Origin: Lathyrus oleraceus | Lineage: Eukaryota; Streptophyta; Magnoliopsida; Fabales; Fabaceae | Assembly (NCBI RefSeq): GCF_024323335.1 | Contig: NC_066581.1 | Location: forward strand, 298,738,536-298,802,535 | Length of the DNA stretch: 64,000 bases | Direction: 5' to 3' | Part shown: in pieces, positions 34,006-45,560 of the stretch | Layout: every line of letters begins with the position of its first letter | How positions within the stretch are numbered: the first letter of the stretch is position 1 | Position numbers and translations under genes: made by a program | Notes under the pieces: generated by a model | The model's input: the letters and a program-made list of their open reading frames with translations, nothing else | Database searches by the model: none | What the model was told of the DNA's origin: nothing

Positions 34006-36836
34006 TGTCGCATTACGCGAAAAACCGGCGGGAAAAAGAAACAGAGCCGCCACCGTGCATTATTTATCCCAAAGGAGGGAAAGGAAACGCTCGAAGTAAA
34101 CTTGGAAAGGAATGGTCTCGCGACTAGAGAGAGATGAGATCGGGAGTCGGTTATGCGAAGGGAAGGTATTAGCACCCCTACACATCCGTCGTACTCGAAG
34201 GGATCCACACTCAGAAATAATAGAAGAAAGGTTGCTAAAGATACTGCTCAAACACTACACAAACCGGAGTGAAACACAGATGAAAGACGGAAGAAGGTAA
34301 CTCGACAGGATGTCGCATCCTGGTCCTACGTAGTTTGTCACACAAACATCAGAGTCGACGTAGTTCGGGGGAAAGCGGAACGTGCTCGCTAGGATGTCGC
34401 ATCCTATGCATACGTATCTTCTCTAACTAGAGAAGAATCAGAGCACTCGTAGCTCGGCTAACGCACGCCAAACAAAACACAAACAGGAAACCGACTGCCA
34501 ATCGTTGGACTTACGTCAGACTCCACACCAACAAACCCACACAGGAAACCGACTGCCAATCGTTGGACTTATGTCAGACTCCAACACAAAAACTCACACA
34601 GGAAACCAACTGCCAATCGCTGGACTTACGTCAGACTCCAACACACACAAAGGGGTTGAAAAAGAAAAAGGGCGCCCGGAGAGATCTGCTCATCTCCTGC
34701 CTACGTACCTCATCTGGTATGAGGATCAGGGCAACGTAGTTCCCCTAAACAGGGAAAGAACTTCTAATCTAACCAGAGACAAAGGGAGATAACAAGCTAC
34801 TAGGGAGACTACAACTCGAGCCTAGAAGTTGTCATGCATACGATCCCTATGTTGAGGTCTCTATCCTAACTTGCACAAGAAGCAAGCTAGCCTAAACAGC
34901 ACATCAAGCAAATACAAGCACAAGAGAGCAAGCACACACACTATATGCAAACAATTGGCTCATACAAGGCTAGGCTATAGAAACAAGCCAACTGGAATGG
35001 GGTGTGGTTAGCTCTTAACCCTAACATTGAGAGTTAGGGTGAAGCAGATGAAATAGGAAGTGAGGGTAAGACCTCACAGCTCTTATCCCTGGCCTGGGAG
35101 AGCATGAATCAAATAGAAAGTGTGGGAGTTCAGAATGTAGGAACTCTTCTCCACATGTGACTGACACAACAAGACCTTGGGTTCTTATTCACAATGCATC
35201 AACACATGGTGTGAGCAAAGTGAATGACACAACTGAATAGCAGGGTATGGATTGCACATCCCTTTTATCTGCCAATTGCCTCTTAAGAGGTCTTTACCTG
35301 CTTGGCACAAACTTAAACAAACACAAGCATTGCCTCTTAAGGAGGGCTTCAGACAGGTGCCTGCCAACATAACATGACAGGTCTTCCAGACTACATGAAG
35401 ATCAAGGAATTATACCTCAGTGGTAAGCAAACCACAAGCAAGAAAAACAAAGTTCAAATGAACTTAAAGCAACTTAGGTACCTCTTGAAGAGCAGAACCT
35501 TTGAAATGCCACGATCCATAGCTTTGAAGTATCCAAATCCACTCTACAATGCTTGAAATTATGTTTGATGAAGCAATTGAAGCTTGAAAGGTGTTGGATC
35601 TAGCTCAAAACAGAAATTCCATCTCCATGTTCATGAGCTTGCTTCACTTGGTTCTTGCTCGAATTTCACAATCTAATGCTTGATCTGCACAGAATCAAAG
35701 CCAAGGAACAAGAATATGGCAAGAAAAAGCAATGTTATGAAGAGAAAATTTGAATTATGAATGGAAGAAAATTTTGGAGGGAGAGAGAATTTGGATCTTG
35801 AAATGGTGAATTGTGATTAACCTCCAAAATTCTGTTATGATTAGAGTATATATATGCCTTCTTAATCATCTTGCTAATCCATAATTAACTTGACTAATGA
35901 AAATTAGATGTTTTGCAAAAATCAAAATTTGCATGGTGCATGTACTAATTACACGTGAACAGTACCACTCCCTTGATCATTTTCACTTAAAATCCTTTTT
36001 TAAACTCAATGGCAATGGTAGAAAGTCCATACAATGCACCATTTTTGAATTTTGCAATTTCCCTCCAAAAAAGGCATGGAATAGCAAGTGATTATGTGAT
36101 GAGATTTTATGTAATGTGATGCATGATTTGGAAATTAGAGGTCAAGAGAAGAATATTGCAAAAAGAACCACCAAATTTGGAGCTTTGGTTCAAAAGTTAT
36201 GCTCATTTGAAGTTTCAAGTATACTTTGCCATGATTTGATCATAACTCCTCAACCATTCATCAGATGCTCATGATCTTGGACTTTTTGGAAATGGGGGAG
36301 AAAGATCTTCAACTTTCATGTTGGACAAAATTTCATTTGAAGCTTCTTTGATGTTGGAAAGTTAAGTTGAAGTTGGTCCAAAAACTTGCCATTTTTGGAA
36401 ACTTTAAATTACAGGCCACTTTCCATTTTTGGAAACTTTTGATCTAGCTTCAAAATCTTCAAGGTAGATGTTTGACATGTTGAATAACCTTCTTTGGGAC
36501 ATGAATGAAGTGTCTCAAACCATTTCTCTATCTCCTAGCCCTCAGTTGACTTGCAGTTGACTTTTATGGGCCTCAGATGACTTGGAACTGCATTGTGGAC
36601 TCTGAGCCTCTAGCACTTGGTCAAGTTGCTTCAAAGGGATCCTTGAGTTCACATAAACTCCTTAGCACAACCATATGGCCTTCTTCTCATGGAAATGCTT
36701 GGTCTCTTGCACAGTTGAATCCTCTTGATCAATTTTGACTGATGATATGCAATGGACTATGCAATGTTAATGCAATGTTAATGACCTAAAAATACAATGA
36801 AGGTACAAATGGGAGGTGAAAATTTGAGGAGCTACA
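34006..36836 (-). mobile_element. 5' LTR of element C (2831 bp)
   Basis: TGTAGCTCCTC (36836) to AATGCGACA (34006) on the minus strand. TATATATAT is at 35847-35855, minisatellite units at about 34483-34645 and a PBS-like TGGCGGCTCT at 34052-34043. Every feature lies exactly 10902 bp from its 3' LTR counterpart. No gene. Confidence 0.92.
35847..35855 (-). promoter_or_regulatory. Candidate TATA box of C 5' LTR
   Basis: TATATATAT about 980 bp into the LTR; the promoter that would drive the gag of element C. Confidence 0.5.
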
Positions 36837-36841
36837 TTCGG

Positions 36842-39113
36842 AAAAGAGATATGGAAGCTTTGCAAAGAAGAAGGGGGGAGAGGCACATGTTGTGTCTTCC
36901 CATGTCAAGAGAAGACCCTCTGTGAATAGGAAGATTGCTCGCCCCATTAACAACGAGCATCAGGTGGCTCATATAGCACCTGTTTTCAAGGAAGCTCAAC
37001 ATTATCAGCAACCACAATCTCAGCAATACCAGCAACAACAGCAGCGTCCACAACAGCAGGCCTACCAGCCTCGAAACAACAACAACAATGCCAGCACCAG
37101 CTATGAGAGGAAGAGGGTCACTTTTGATCCGACTCTGATGACTTATGCTGAACTCTATCTGTCCCTGATTGATAGAAAGTTAATTACTCCGCGAGACCCT
37201 CCCGATGTACCTTCTAACCCCCAGTGGTGGTATAAGTCTGAGCTTCACTGTGTATATCATTCTGGTGCTCCCGGACATGACGTGGAGAATTGTTATCCCT
37301 TGAAGACCAAGGTGTAAGACCTTGTGAGAAGTGGGATTTTGTTTTTCGAGGACGTAGGTCCGAATGTGAAGAAGAACCCATTGCCCGAGCATGGGAAATT
37401 TGTCAATATGGTCCAGGGCTGCCCTGGCAAGTACAAAGTCAAGTACGTCAGTCATATCCAACAATCTCTGGTTGAGATGCATCGTTTGTTGTGTGATTAT
37501 AGCCATTATGAACATGACCACGATAGATGTCGAGTCTGTTCTGTTAATCAGAGAGGTTGTCGCCAGGTGCGCAGAGATGTTCAGGAAATGCTGGATGAGG
37601 GAGTCATTGAGATCCTTCAAAACAGAAATGTTGATGAAGATGTTGTCGAAGTCAACGTAACTTCTCCGGTATTCCAGATACCCGAACCTGTTGTCATCAA
37701 GTATGATGGTAGCAAGCAGAAGGTTTCGCCTGCTCTGACTATAAAACCAGCCGGCCCTGTACCATACACTTTTGAGAAGGCGGTCCCTTATCTCTACAAC
37801 GCCGTAGCACTGGAGAATGGGAAAGAGGTGCCCTTGCCCTCTTCATCTGTTGTTAATATTATCGACGTCAGCGGCCTGACCCGTAGCGGTCGTGTTTTTT
37901 CAGCTCCGTGGAAACCTCAAGTTGATGCTCGAAGAAGTGATAATGCTGATTTTGTTGAACGCCCGATTGGGAATGCTGTGAGCGCTCCGAATCCGGAACT
38001 TCTTACTAAGCCCACCTCTACGTTGAAAACTCCTGCTGGCCCGAGTGGCAATACGAAAGAAGATTGTGATGAGATGCTAAGGCTCATCAAGAGAAGCGAG
38101 TATAACGTTGTAGATCAGCTTCTACAAACGCCATCCAAAATATATGTACTATCATTGCTGATGAATTCAGAACCACACCGAGAAGCTCTGCAGAAGGTGT
38201 TGGATGTGGCGTATGTGGATCACGATGTCACGATAGAGCAATTTGACAACATTGTTGCAAACATCACCGCTTGTAACAATTTGAGCTTTTGTGATGTTGA
38301 TCTCCCCGAGGAGGGAAGAGACCACAACTTGGCATTACACATTTCTATGAATTGCAAAGATGACACCATGTCCAATATGCTGGTGGACACCGGATCATCA
38401 TTGAATGTATTGCCGAAGACCACTCTGGCAAAATTATCATATCAGGGGTCTCCCATGAGGCAGAGTGGAGTAGTTGTGAAAGCTTTTGATGGGTCGCGTA
38501 AAACTGTGATTGGAGAGGTCGATCTCCCAGTCAAAATCGAACCAAGTGATTTCCAGATCACCTTCCAGGTTATGGACATTCACCCATCGTATAGCTGTCT
38601 CTTAGGCAGACCATGGATTCACGAGGCAGGTGCCGTGACATCCACCCTACACCAGAAACTGATGTTTGTTAAGAATAAGAAACTAGTGGTGGTAGGGGGA
38701 GAAAAGGCTCTCCTGGTAAGCCATTTCTCTTCCTTCTCTTATATAGATGCTGAGGATGAAGTTGGAACCCCGTTCCAAGCTTTATCTATTGCTGAACCTT
38801 TTGAGAAGAGAACTCCTTCATTTGCTTCCTATAAATATGCAAAGTTGGCCATTGAGCATGGTGCAATTGCTGGATTGGGGCAAATGATCAAGTTGGAAGA
38901 CAATAAGTCCCGGGCTGGCATAGGCTATTCTTCTGGGGTCTTCAACAAGCAAGGGTTGTTCAAGAGTGGTGGATTTATCCACACTAATCAAATCGAGGAG
39001 GCTGCTGCCATTCTGGAAGAGGATGCAGAGGATTTTGGCAATTTCATCATCCCTGGAGAGACCTGCAATAATTGGGTCACTGTGGATATTCCTACAGTTA
39101 TCCATAAATCAAA
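36842..39113 (+). pseudogene. gag (3' part) and protease of element E
   Basis: Gag resumes in frame after the TTCGG duplication (E-K-R-Y-G-S-F-A-K-K-K). It contains a Q-rich stretch and a zinc-finger-like C-X2-H-X5-H-X4-C (C-V-Y-H...P-G-H...E-N-C). It then meets a TAA at 37315-37317, where element C has CAA. The same frame continues 600 codons through the aspartic protease, with active site L-V-D-T-G-S-S at 38380-38400 and the L-L-G-R-P-W-I motif at 38602-38622, to the intron donor. Apart from that one C-to-T change this half is clean. The protease would cleave the polyprotein. Gag and pro share one frame, as usual in Ogre. Confidence 0.9.
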
Positions 39114-39371
39114 GTAATGTTCATTGTGTTTTAGAACCCTTCTCCCATGCCAAAAGAATAAGTGATGACATTGTTGGCGCATAAATACAATGATACTTTC
39201 ATTCAATAAATTCATGTTAAATGTTTGTTTTTCCAATTTGTTTCGCTTTTTGCATGAATTTGGTGATCACATAAAACCCTTAAAATAAGAATAAAATCAA
39301 TCTTTTCATCTGCATAATGATTTGCCTTGCTTGAATTCTAAAATCTCTTTTATATCAAAATCATTATGCAG
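39114..39371 (+). other. Intron between pro and RT (element E)
   Basis: 258 bp with donor AA/GTAATG and acceptor TTATGCAG/G. Joining 39113 to 39372 turns S-K-stop into S-K-L-I-K-P-I-E-H and fuses gag-pro to pol in frame. Splicing of an intron here is established for Ogre elements. In the unspliced RNA the TAA at 39115-39117, inside the donor, ends gag-pro. Confidence 0.82.
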
Positions 39372-42300
39372 GTTAATCAAACCCATTGAACATAATGATC
39401 CAACACCATCTCCCAACTTTGAATTCCCTGTGTTTGAGGCAGAGGAAGATAATGCTGAAGAGATTCCTGACGAGATCACCCGTCTACTTGAGCACGAAGA
39501 GAAGATCATTCAACCGCATCTTGAGAATCTGGAAACAGTCAACTTGGGGTCTGAAGACTGTGTGCGAGAGGTGAAGATTAGGGCACTCCTGGAAGAATAT
39601 GTTAAGAAGGGGTTAGTTGAGTTGCTACGAGAATATGTCGACGTCTTTGCCTGGTCATATGAAGACATGCCTGGTCTGGATACGGATATCGTGCAACACT
39701 TCCTGCCTTTGAAGCTTGAGTGCGTGCCTGTGAAGCAGAAGCTCAGAAGGACTCATCCCGGCATGGCAGTGAAGATCAAGGAAGAAATTCAGAAGAAAAT
39801 TGATGTTGGGTTTCTGGTGACTTCTACATATCCTCAATGGGTGGCCAATATTGTGCCTGTGCCTAAGAAAGATGGAAAAGTCCGGATGTGTGTGGACTAT
39901 AGAGACTTGAATAAAGCTAGCCCGAAAGATGATTTCCCTCTACCACATATTGATATGTTGGTAGATAATACAGCTAAATTCAAGGTCTTCTCATTTATGG
40001 ACGGATTTTTAGGATATAATCAGATCAAAATGGCACCCGAGGATATAGAGAAGACAACATTCATCACACCTTGGGGAACATTCTGTTATCGAGTGATGCC
40101 CTTCGGTTTGAAGAACGTCGGAGCCACGCATCAACGAGCTATGACTACCTTGTTTCACGATATGATGCACAAGGAGATTGAAGTGTATGTTGATGATATG
40201 ATTGCTAAGTCAAGAACGGAAGTTGAACACGTAGATCACCTGTTGAAGCTTTTTCAGCGTTTGAGGAAGTACAAGCTTCGTCTGAATCCCAACAAGTGTA
40301 CATTTGGAGTCCATTCCGGAAAGTTATTGGGTTTTATTGTCAGCGAAAGAGGTATTGAGGTTGATCCTGCAAAGGTCAAGGCAATACAGGAGATGCTTGC
40401 GCCTAAAATTGAGAAGCAAGTCCGAGGTTTTCTTGGCCGCTTGAATTACATTTCCAGATTCATATCCCAGATGACTGCCACATGTGCACCGATATTCAAG
40501 CTCCTCCGGAAAGATCAGTCTCATGATTGGACCAAGGATTGCCAAAAGGCATTTGACAGTATTAAAGAGTATTTGTCCGAGCCTCCGATTCTGTCTCCGC
40601 CTGTTGAAGGGATACCCTTGATTATGTATCTGATAGTTCTTAAAGACTCGATGGGTTGTGTCCTTGGTCAGCAAGACGAATCAGGAAAGAAAGAATATGC
40701 TATTTACTACTTGAGTAAGAAGTTCACTGATTGTGAGTCTCGATACTCAATGCTTGAGAAAACATGTTGTGCTTTGGCTTGGGCTGCCAAGCGCTTACAC
40801 CAGTATATGTTGAATCATACGACTTGGTTGATATCCAAAATGGATCCAATTAAGTATATCTTTAAGAAGCCTGCTTTAACTGGGAGAATTGCTTGTTGGA
40901 AGATGTTGTTATCTGAGTATGACATTGAGTATCGAGCTCAGAAGGCTATTAAAGGTAGTATCTTGGCTGACCACTTGGCACATCAACCAATCGAGGATTA
41001 TCAGTCAGTTCAGTATGACTTCCCAGATGAGGAGATTCTGTATTTGAAAATGAAAGATCGCGATGAGCCTACGCTCGATGAAGGGCCAGAGCCTGGTTCC
41101 CGATGGAGCATGGTGTTTGATGGCATTGTAAATCAATATGGAAATGGTATTAGGGCAGTGATTATTACTCCTCATGGCACACATTTTCCTTTTACAGCAA
41201 GGCTAACATTCAAATGCACGAATAATATGGCTGAGTATGAGGCGTGTATTATGGGATTGGAAGAATGCATTGATCTGAGAATCAAGCATCTTGATGTTTA
41301 TGGTGATTCGGCCCTCGTTGTTAATCAGATTAAGGGTGAATGGGGAACGAATCAGCCCGGCCTCATCCCATACAGAGATTATGCGAGAAGGATTTCAATG
41401 TTCTTTACTAAGGTTGACTTCCATCATATTCCTCGAGATGAGAATCGGATGGCAGATGCTCTTGCTACACTTGCTTCGATGATTGTAGTCAGACTTTGGA
41501 ACGAAGTCCCCAATATCACTGTGATGCGCTTGGATAGACCAGCTCATGTATTTGCAGTAGAGGAGGTGCTAGATGATAAGCCATGGTATTACGATATCAA
41601 GTGTTTTCTTCAGAGTCAAGTTTACTCACTTGGGGCATCTGTGAAAGATAGGAAGACTTTGAGGAGATTGTCAGGCAGTTTCTACCTCAATGGTGATGTG
41701 CTTTATAAGAGGAATTTTGACATGGTGCTGCTCAGATGCGTGAATAGACATGAAGCAGACCTGTTAATGACTGAGGTCCATGAGGGTTCATTTGGTACTC
41801 ATTCCAATGGACATGCCATGGCTAGAAAAATGGTGAGAGCAGGCTACTATTGGCTGACAATGGAGTCTGACTGCTGCAAATATGTGAAGAAATGTCACAA
41901 ATGTCAGATTTATGCGGATGAGATTCATATCCCTCCGACACTTCTGAATGTGATTTCATCACCATGGCCTTTCTCCATGTGGGGAATCGACATGATTGGC
42001 ATGATAGAGCCGAAAGCGTCCAACAGTCATAGATTTATTCTCGTAGCAATTGATTACTTCACCAAGTGGGTTGAAGCGGCATCATATGCGAATGTGACCA
42101 GGCAGGTGGTTGTAAAGTTTATCAAGAATCAACTCATATGCCGTTATGGTGTGCCAGATAAGATCATTACTGACAATGGATCTAACTTGAACAACAAGAT
42201 GATGAAAGAGCTGTGTAGCGAGTTCAAGATAGCACATCATAATTCTTCTCCTTACAGACCCAAGATGAATGGGGTTGTTGAAGCTGCTAATAAGAATATC

Positions 42301-42831
42301 AAGAAGATCATCCAGAAGATGGTTGTTACGTACAAAGATTGGCATGAGATGCTGCCATTCGCTTTGCATGGATATCGTACATTTGTCCGCACTTCAACAG
42401 GGGCAACCCCTTTTTCTCTTGTTTATGACATGGAGGTTGTGCTCCCAGTAGAGGTGGAGATCCCATCAATGAGAGTCTTAATGGAAGCCAAGTTGACTGA
42501 TGTTGAATGGGTCCAGAGTCGTTATGACCAGTTGAATTTGATTGAAGAGAAGAGATTAACTACCATATGCCATGGTCAGTTATATCAGCAGAGGATGAAG
42601 AAAGCCTTTGATAAGAAGGTCAAGCCTCGTGTGTTCCGAGAAGGTGACCTCGTGCTTAAGAAAGTCTTATCTTTCGCGCCCGATTCCAGGGGCAAGTGGA
42701 CTTCAAACTATGAAGGTCCATATGTTGTTAAGAGAGCCTTTTCAGGCGGTGCTTTGATACTTACAACTATGGATGGGGAGGATTTCACTCGTCTTGTGAA
42801 TTCAGATGCAGTCAAGAAATACTTCGCCTAA
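39372..42831 (+). CDS. pol: reverse transcriptase, RNase H, integrase (element E)
   Basis: 1152 codons with no stop. In order: linker; RT with catalytic Y-V-D-D at 40186-40197; a gypsy-type RNase H (about 40610-41000) whose usual T-D-A-S start is degenerate, as is common in Tat elements; an archaeal-type RNase H with F-D-G (41119), A-E-Y-E-A (41230) and G-D-S (41302); and integrase with zinc-finger C-H-K-C (41893-41904), catalytic D (41989), D (42172) and E (42280) in D-D-35-E spacing, and a GPY module (42715). Together these copy the element's RNA into DNA and insert it. Expression would come from spliced gag-pro-pol RNA, but upstream stops and insertions B and C now block that. It is the only full pol in the window. 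Confidence 0.94.
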
Positions 42832-42853
42832 AAAACAAAAACAAAATAGCTCG

Positions 42854-43005
42854 CTAAGTTGAAAACCCGAAAGGCCGGCTTAGGCAAAAATGAGCGTCTT
42901 GGTGGATTGAAAACCCGAAAGGGCAGTCCAGGCAAAAGTTAGAGACATAAAAAAAAATGAATGTGCATCCCGCTAGATTGAGTACCTCACCCTGGGGCAA
43001 TCTAG
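42854..43005 (+). other. Triple stem-loop after pol stop (copy E)
   Basis: 42854-42883 (CTAAG/CTTAG), 42904-42929 (GGATTG / CAGTCC, one G-T) and 42973-43005 (CTAGATTG / CAATCTAG), each followed by GGCAAAA. One base of the inner GGG of the first unit is changed to C. Confidence 0.6.
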
Positions 43006-43103
43006 GCAAAAATTAGGGATCAGACAAGTAACTGCATCATGACGAGACTTTGTTCTACAGCTGTCATCAGTCAGGGATTCTCGCTCAGTCATCGTCAACT
43101 GAA

Positions 43104-43155
43104 GTTTCAAATACATCGGATTCAGAGTTGGCAGAGAAATGATCATTATGTTCAA
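43104..43155 (-). other. Antisense segment resembling pol exon 2 start (copy E)
   Basis: Against 39385-39438 of the same element the minus strand shows 16 of 16 identical bases, then a 3-nt gap, then 23 of 30. The gap keeps the frame, giving I-E-H-N-D-H-F-S and S-E-S-D-V-F-E. Confidence 0.62.
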
Positions 43156-44575
43156 TGTAGCCCCTTTCCAATATATATCACCAATTTCAAATTTGTAAAG
43201 ATCCATGGAGTCTTGTCATTTGCAGGCTACCATTCCAACAAATAAATTTGAGCCTTTATCCAATTATTTGCACTCTTACTTGTTTCTATTCAACAAATAT
43301 TTTGCATGTTTTAATTGAGAAATATCATTGTTTTAAATAATTAAATTTTTCATAGCTTGTTTTTGAACAAAGTGAACATTCACAATGATGAAAGGGATAC
43401 TAGGGTTGTCTTCAGTGCTCTCCCAAAGATGGTATGATCCTCAACAGGGTGAGACAATTGGTCATATACTTTGCATGCTTGTTTTTTCTCCCTTCGGAGC
43501 ACTTTGTGATTTATTTACCAGGCGGAGTGTTTGTTGAAGATATTCATCCCTCCCTCCTCAACAGACGTGATCTCATTGGTAGAGCCGTATTCGGTAATCT
43601 TTGGAAGTTTCTGATTAGTGGTTTTTCCCCTGTAGAGATCTTTGTTTTCCTGGCTTTCTATCTTGAGATGTAGTACCGGATGTTTGTGTTTTGTTCATTG
43701 GACCTGTTTGTGTTAGAAATGTATGTTTGTCAGCATTCATCATACATAAACCATGCATATACGCATAATGATAACATTCAAATATTCATGTCGTATTATT
43801 TGCCATATATCTTTGTTTGTTACCTCTTGTTTGAGGGTATTATGTTTCCTCAAGCAGATGTTGGTGTTTGATCTCTCCATATAGAGTCAGCCCCATAAGC
43901 AGAAGGTGTTTATCCTTTCTTCCATAGTCCCCACAGAGTTATATCCTCGTGGATGATGGTTGTTTCTGTTTCCTCCCAACACATATATTGGGATGGAATT
44001 CCCCATTGAGTTATATCCTCATAGGAACAAGTCTTGTTTCATCATGCCTCTCTGGTTTGATCCCAGATTGGCTTCTTGTGTCCGCTTCCTGTGCTTCCCC
44101 ATAGTTTAGATGAATAGTTGCTCATTAACCAGTAATTATCCATCTTTTCCCCGGCGGAGTCTGTGGCCATTCTACCCTTATACCGGTAGTTGTAAACCCT
44201 ATTTTATCCCCTGGCAGAGTTAACCGTTTTGTTCATCCTAGCCGATAATGGTTACTCTTCCGTGGTTTTCTACCCAGTATCCGATAGATGTAATCCCCTC
44301 GACGGTTATCTTTATCCAATATTCGGTATTGATATTCCTGCACCCTTCAGAGGGTATCTCCCAGTAGCCGGTGATATATCTCCTGGATCATTGTTTTCGT
44401 CAATGTATCCCCAGCGAGTCATCTCTCATTTACCCTATTGTTGGTGATGATTGGTTTCTCCCCTGGATTGGTCATCGTCTTTATACCCAGTATTCGGTAT
44501 CCTGATGTCCTTTCTTTTTGGTCGATTTATCCTTCATTAACCCAGTAACCGGTTGTGGATAATCTTCCATGCGAG

Positions 44576-44611
44576 TATGCTATCTACGTTCCGACGGTAA
44601 TAGATAATATA
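44576..44611 (+). other. Conserved 3'-region hairpin (copy E)
   Basis: Inner stem TATCTA / TAGATA with loop core GTTCCGACGG. The outer pairs are weakened by substitutions. Confidence 0.45.
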
Positions 44612-45548
44612 TCTCATGCACTCTTTGGTCGAAGTCTTTTGCTCTTCCCTAGTCGAGTAAGATTCGTATCCCTTTTGTAGAATCGAATGTCCATCCTATA
44701 ATCAAGTTTGCTTTTAGCCCTCTTTCGGATGATGAGTGTCTTGGAAATATTCCCCAATTCACGCTTTGGTTGGTCACCTATTATATTCCCAGTAATCGGT
44801 ATCCCTGGTGTTCCTTCCTCCCTACTCCCTATTATGACTTTTTGTCCCCCTATGGAGTCAGGCTTTCCTGAGTCAAGAATATACCTTTTAGGTTTTTTCT
44901 CTGATGTTTCCGGATGTTTGATGTCTCTCACCCGTATACCGGTTTTAGATATTCATTCTTCCCGAGCATGATTGTTCTCTCACCCTTATACTGGTGTTCA
45001 GATCACATGTATCTTTGAACTTATTACCCAATAACCGGTAATACCTCATCCCGTTGCTTCCCCATATGAGTCTTGTTTGGATGTTTCCCTAGCAAATTTC
45101 CTTGCGGGATCCCCCAGTCTGAGTCCGGATTTTCATCCGAAGTATCCTTTATGGATAAGTTTCGTGGTATTGGCATATTCCCCAATACGGGCGCTTTTGA
45201 GTCAGCTCGGGTCTTTCCATTTGTTTGATTCATTTGGAATTCTGCTCGTGTCTTTCGCCAAGCTTTAAGTTGTGACCTACTCATGCATTTCATTCCCTTT
45301 TCTTATCCCCATTAGAGTCCCCAAAGTTTCTTCCCCATTGAGCGTTACAATGTGGATTACCAGTTTCTCCTGGTCTCTTTCCTCTTTGTGGACGCATATC
45401 CCCACAAAGTATTTACTCTTTTCATACATACATTTGTATCATGAGGTCTCTCAGGGACCAAAATATGTCTCTTTGTTATTATTTAAGCCCATTCTACCTC
45501 GTCGGTACGAAGATTTTAACCTTCACTTCTCCGACTAGAATGACCTTA

Positions 45549-45560
45549 AATAGGGGCATC
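45549..45560 (+). other. Polypurine tract of element E
   Basis: AATAGGGGCATC abutting LTR2; identical to the tract of A. Confidence 0.87.

Larger units (their letters stand above)
23104..36836 (-). mobile_element. Element C: gag-only Ogre derivative in gag of E
   Basis: A complete 13.7 kb insertion on the minus strand, flanked by TTCGG (23099-23103 and 36837-36841), with two LTRs of exactly 2831 bp, a PBS and a PPT. Internal order on its strand: leader, intact gag, pro tail, intron, RT start, T-rich filler, integrase tail, 3' region. ORF1, protease, RT, RNase H and integrase are missing, so it is non-autonomous yet keeps all the cis signals. The two LTRs differ by 18 substitutions in the first ~500 aligned bases I compared and by fewer in the parts examined after that, with no net indel, indicating a fairly recent insertion. 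Confidence 0.93.
42832..45548 (+). other. 3' region of element E
   Basis: 2.7 kb from the pol stop to the PPT. It holds the triple stem-loop, the antisense pol-like segment, ACCGGT repeats (about 44100-45040) and one hairpin. It is shorter than in A because repeat blocks are fewer. No gene. Confidence 0.8.

Noticed and set aside
37180..37620. 146-codon minus-strand ORF over E gag-pro
   Set aside because: Shadow of the real plus-strand gag-pro frame.
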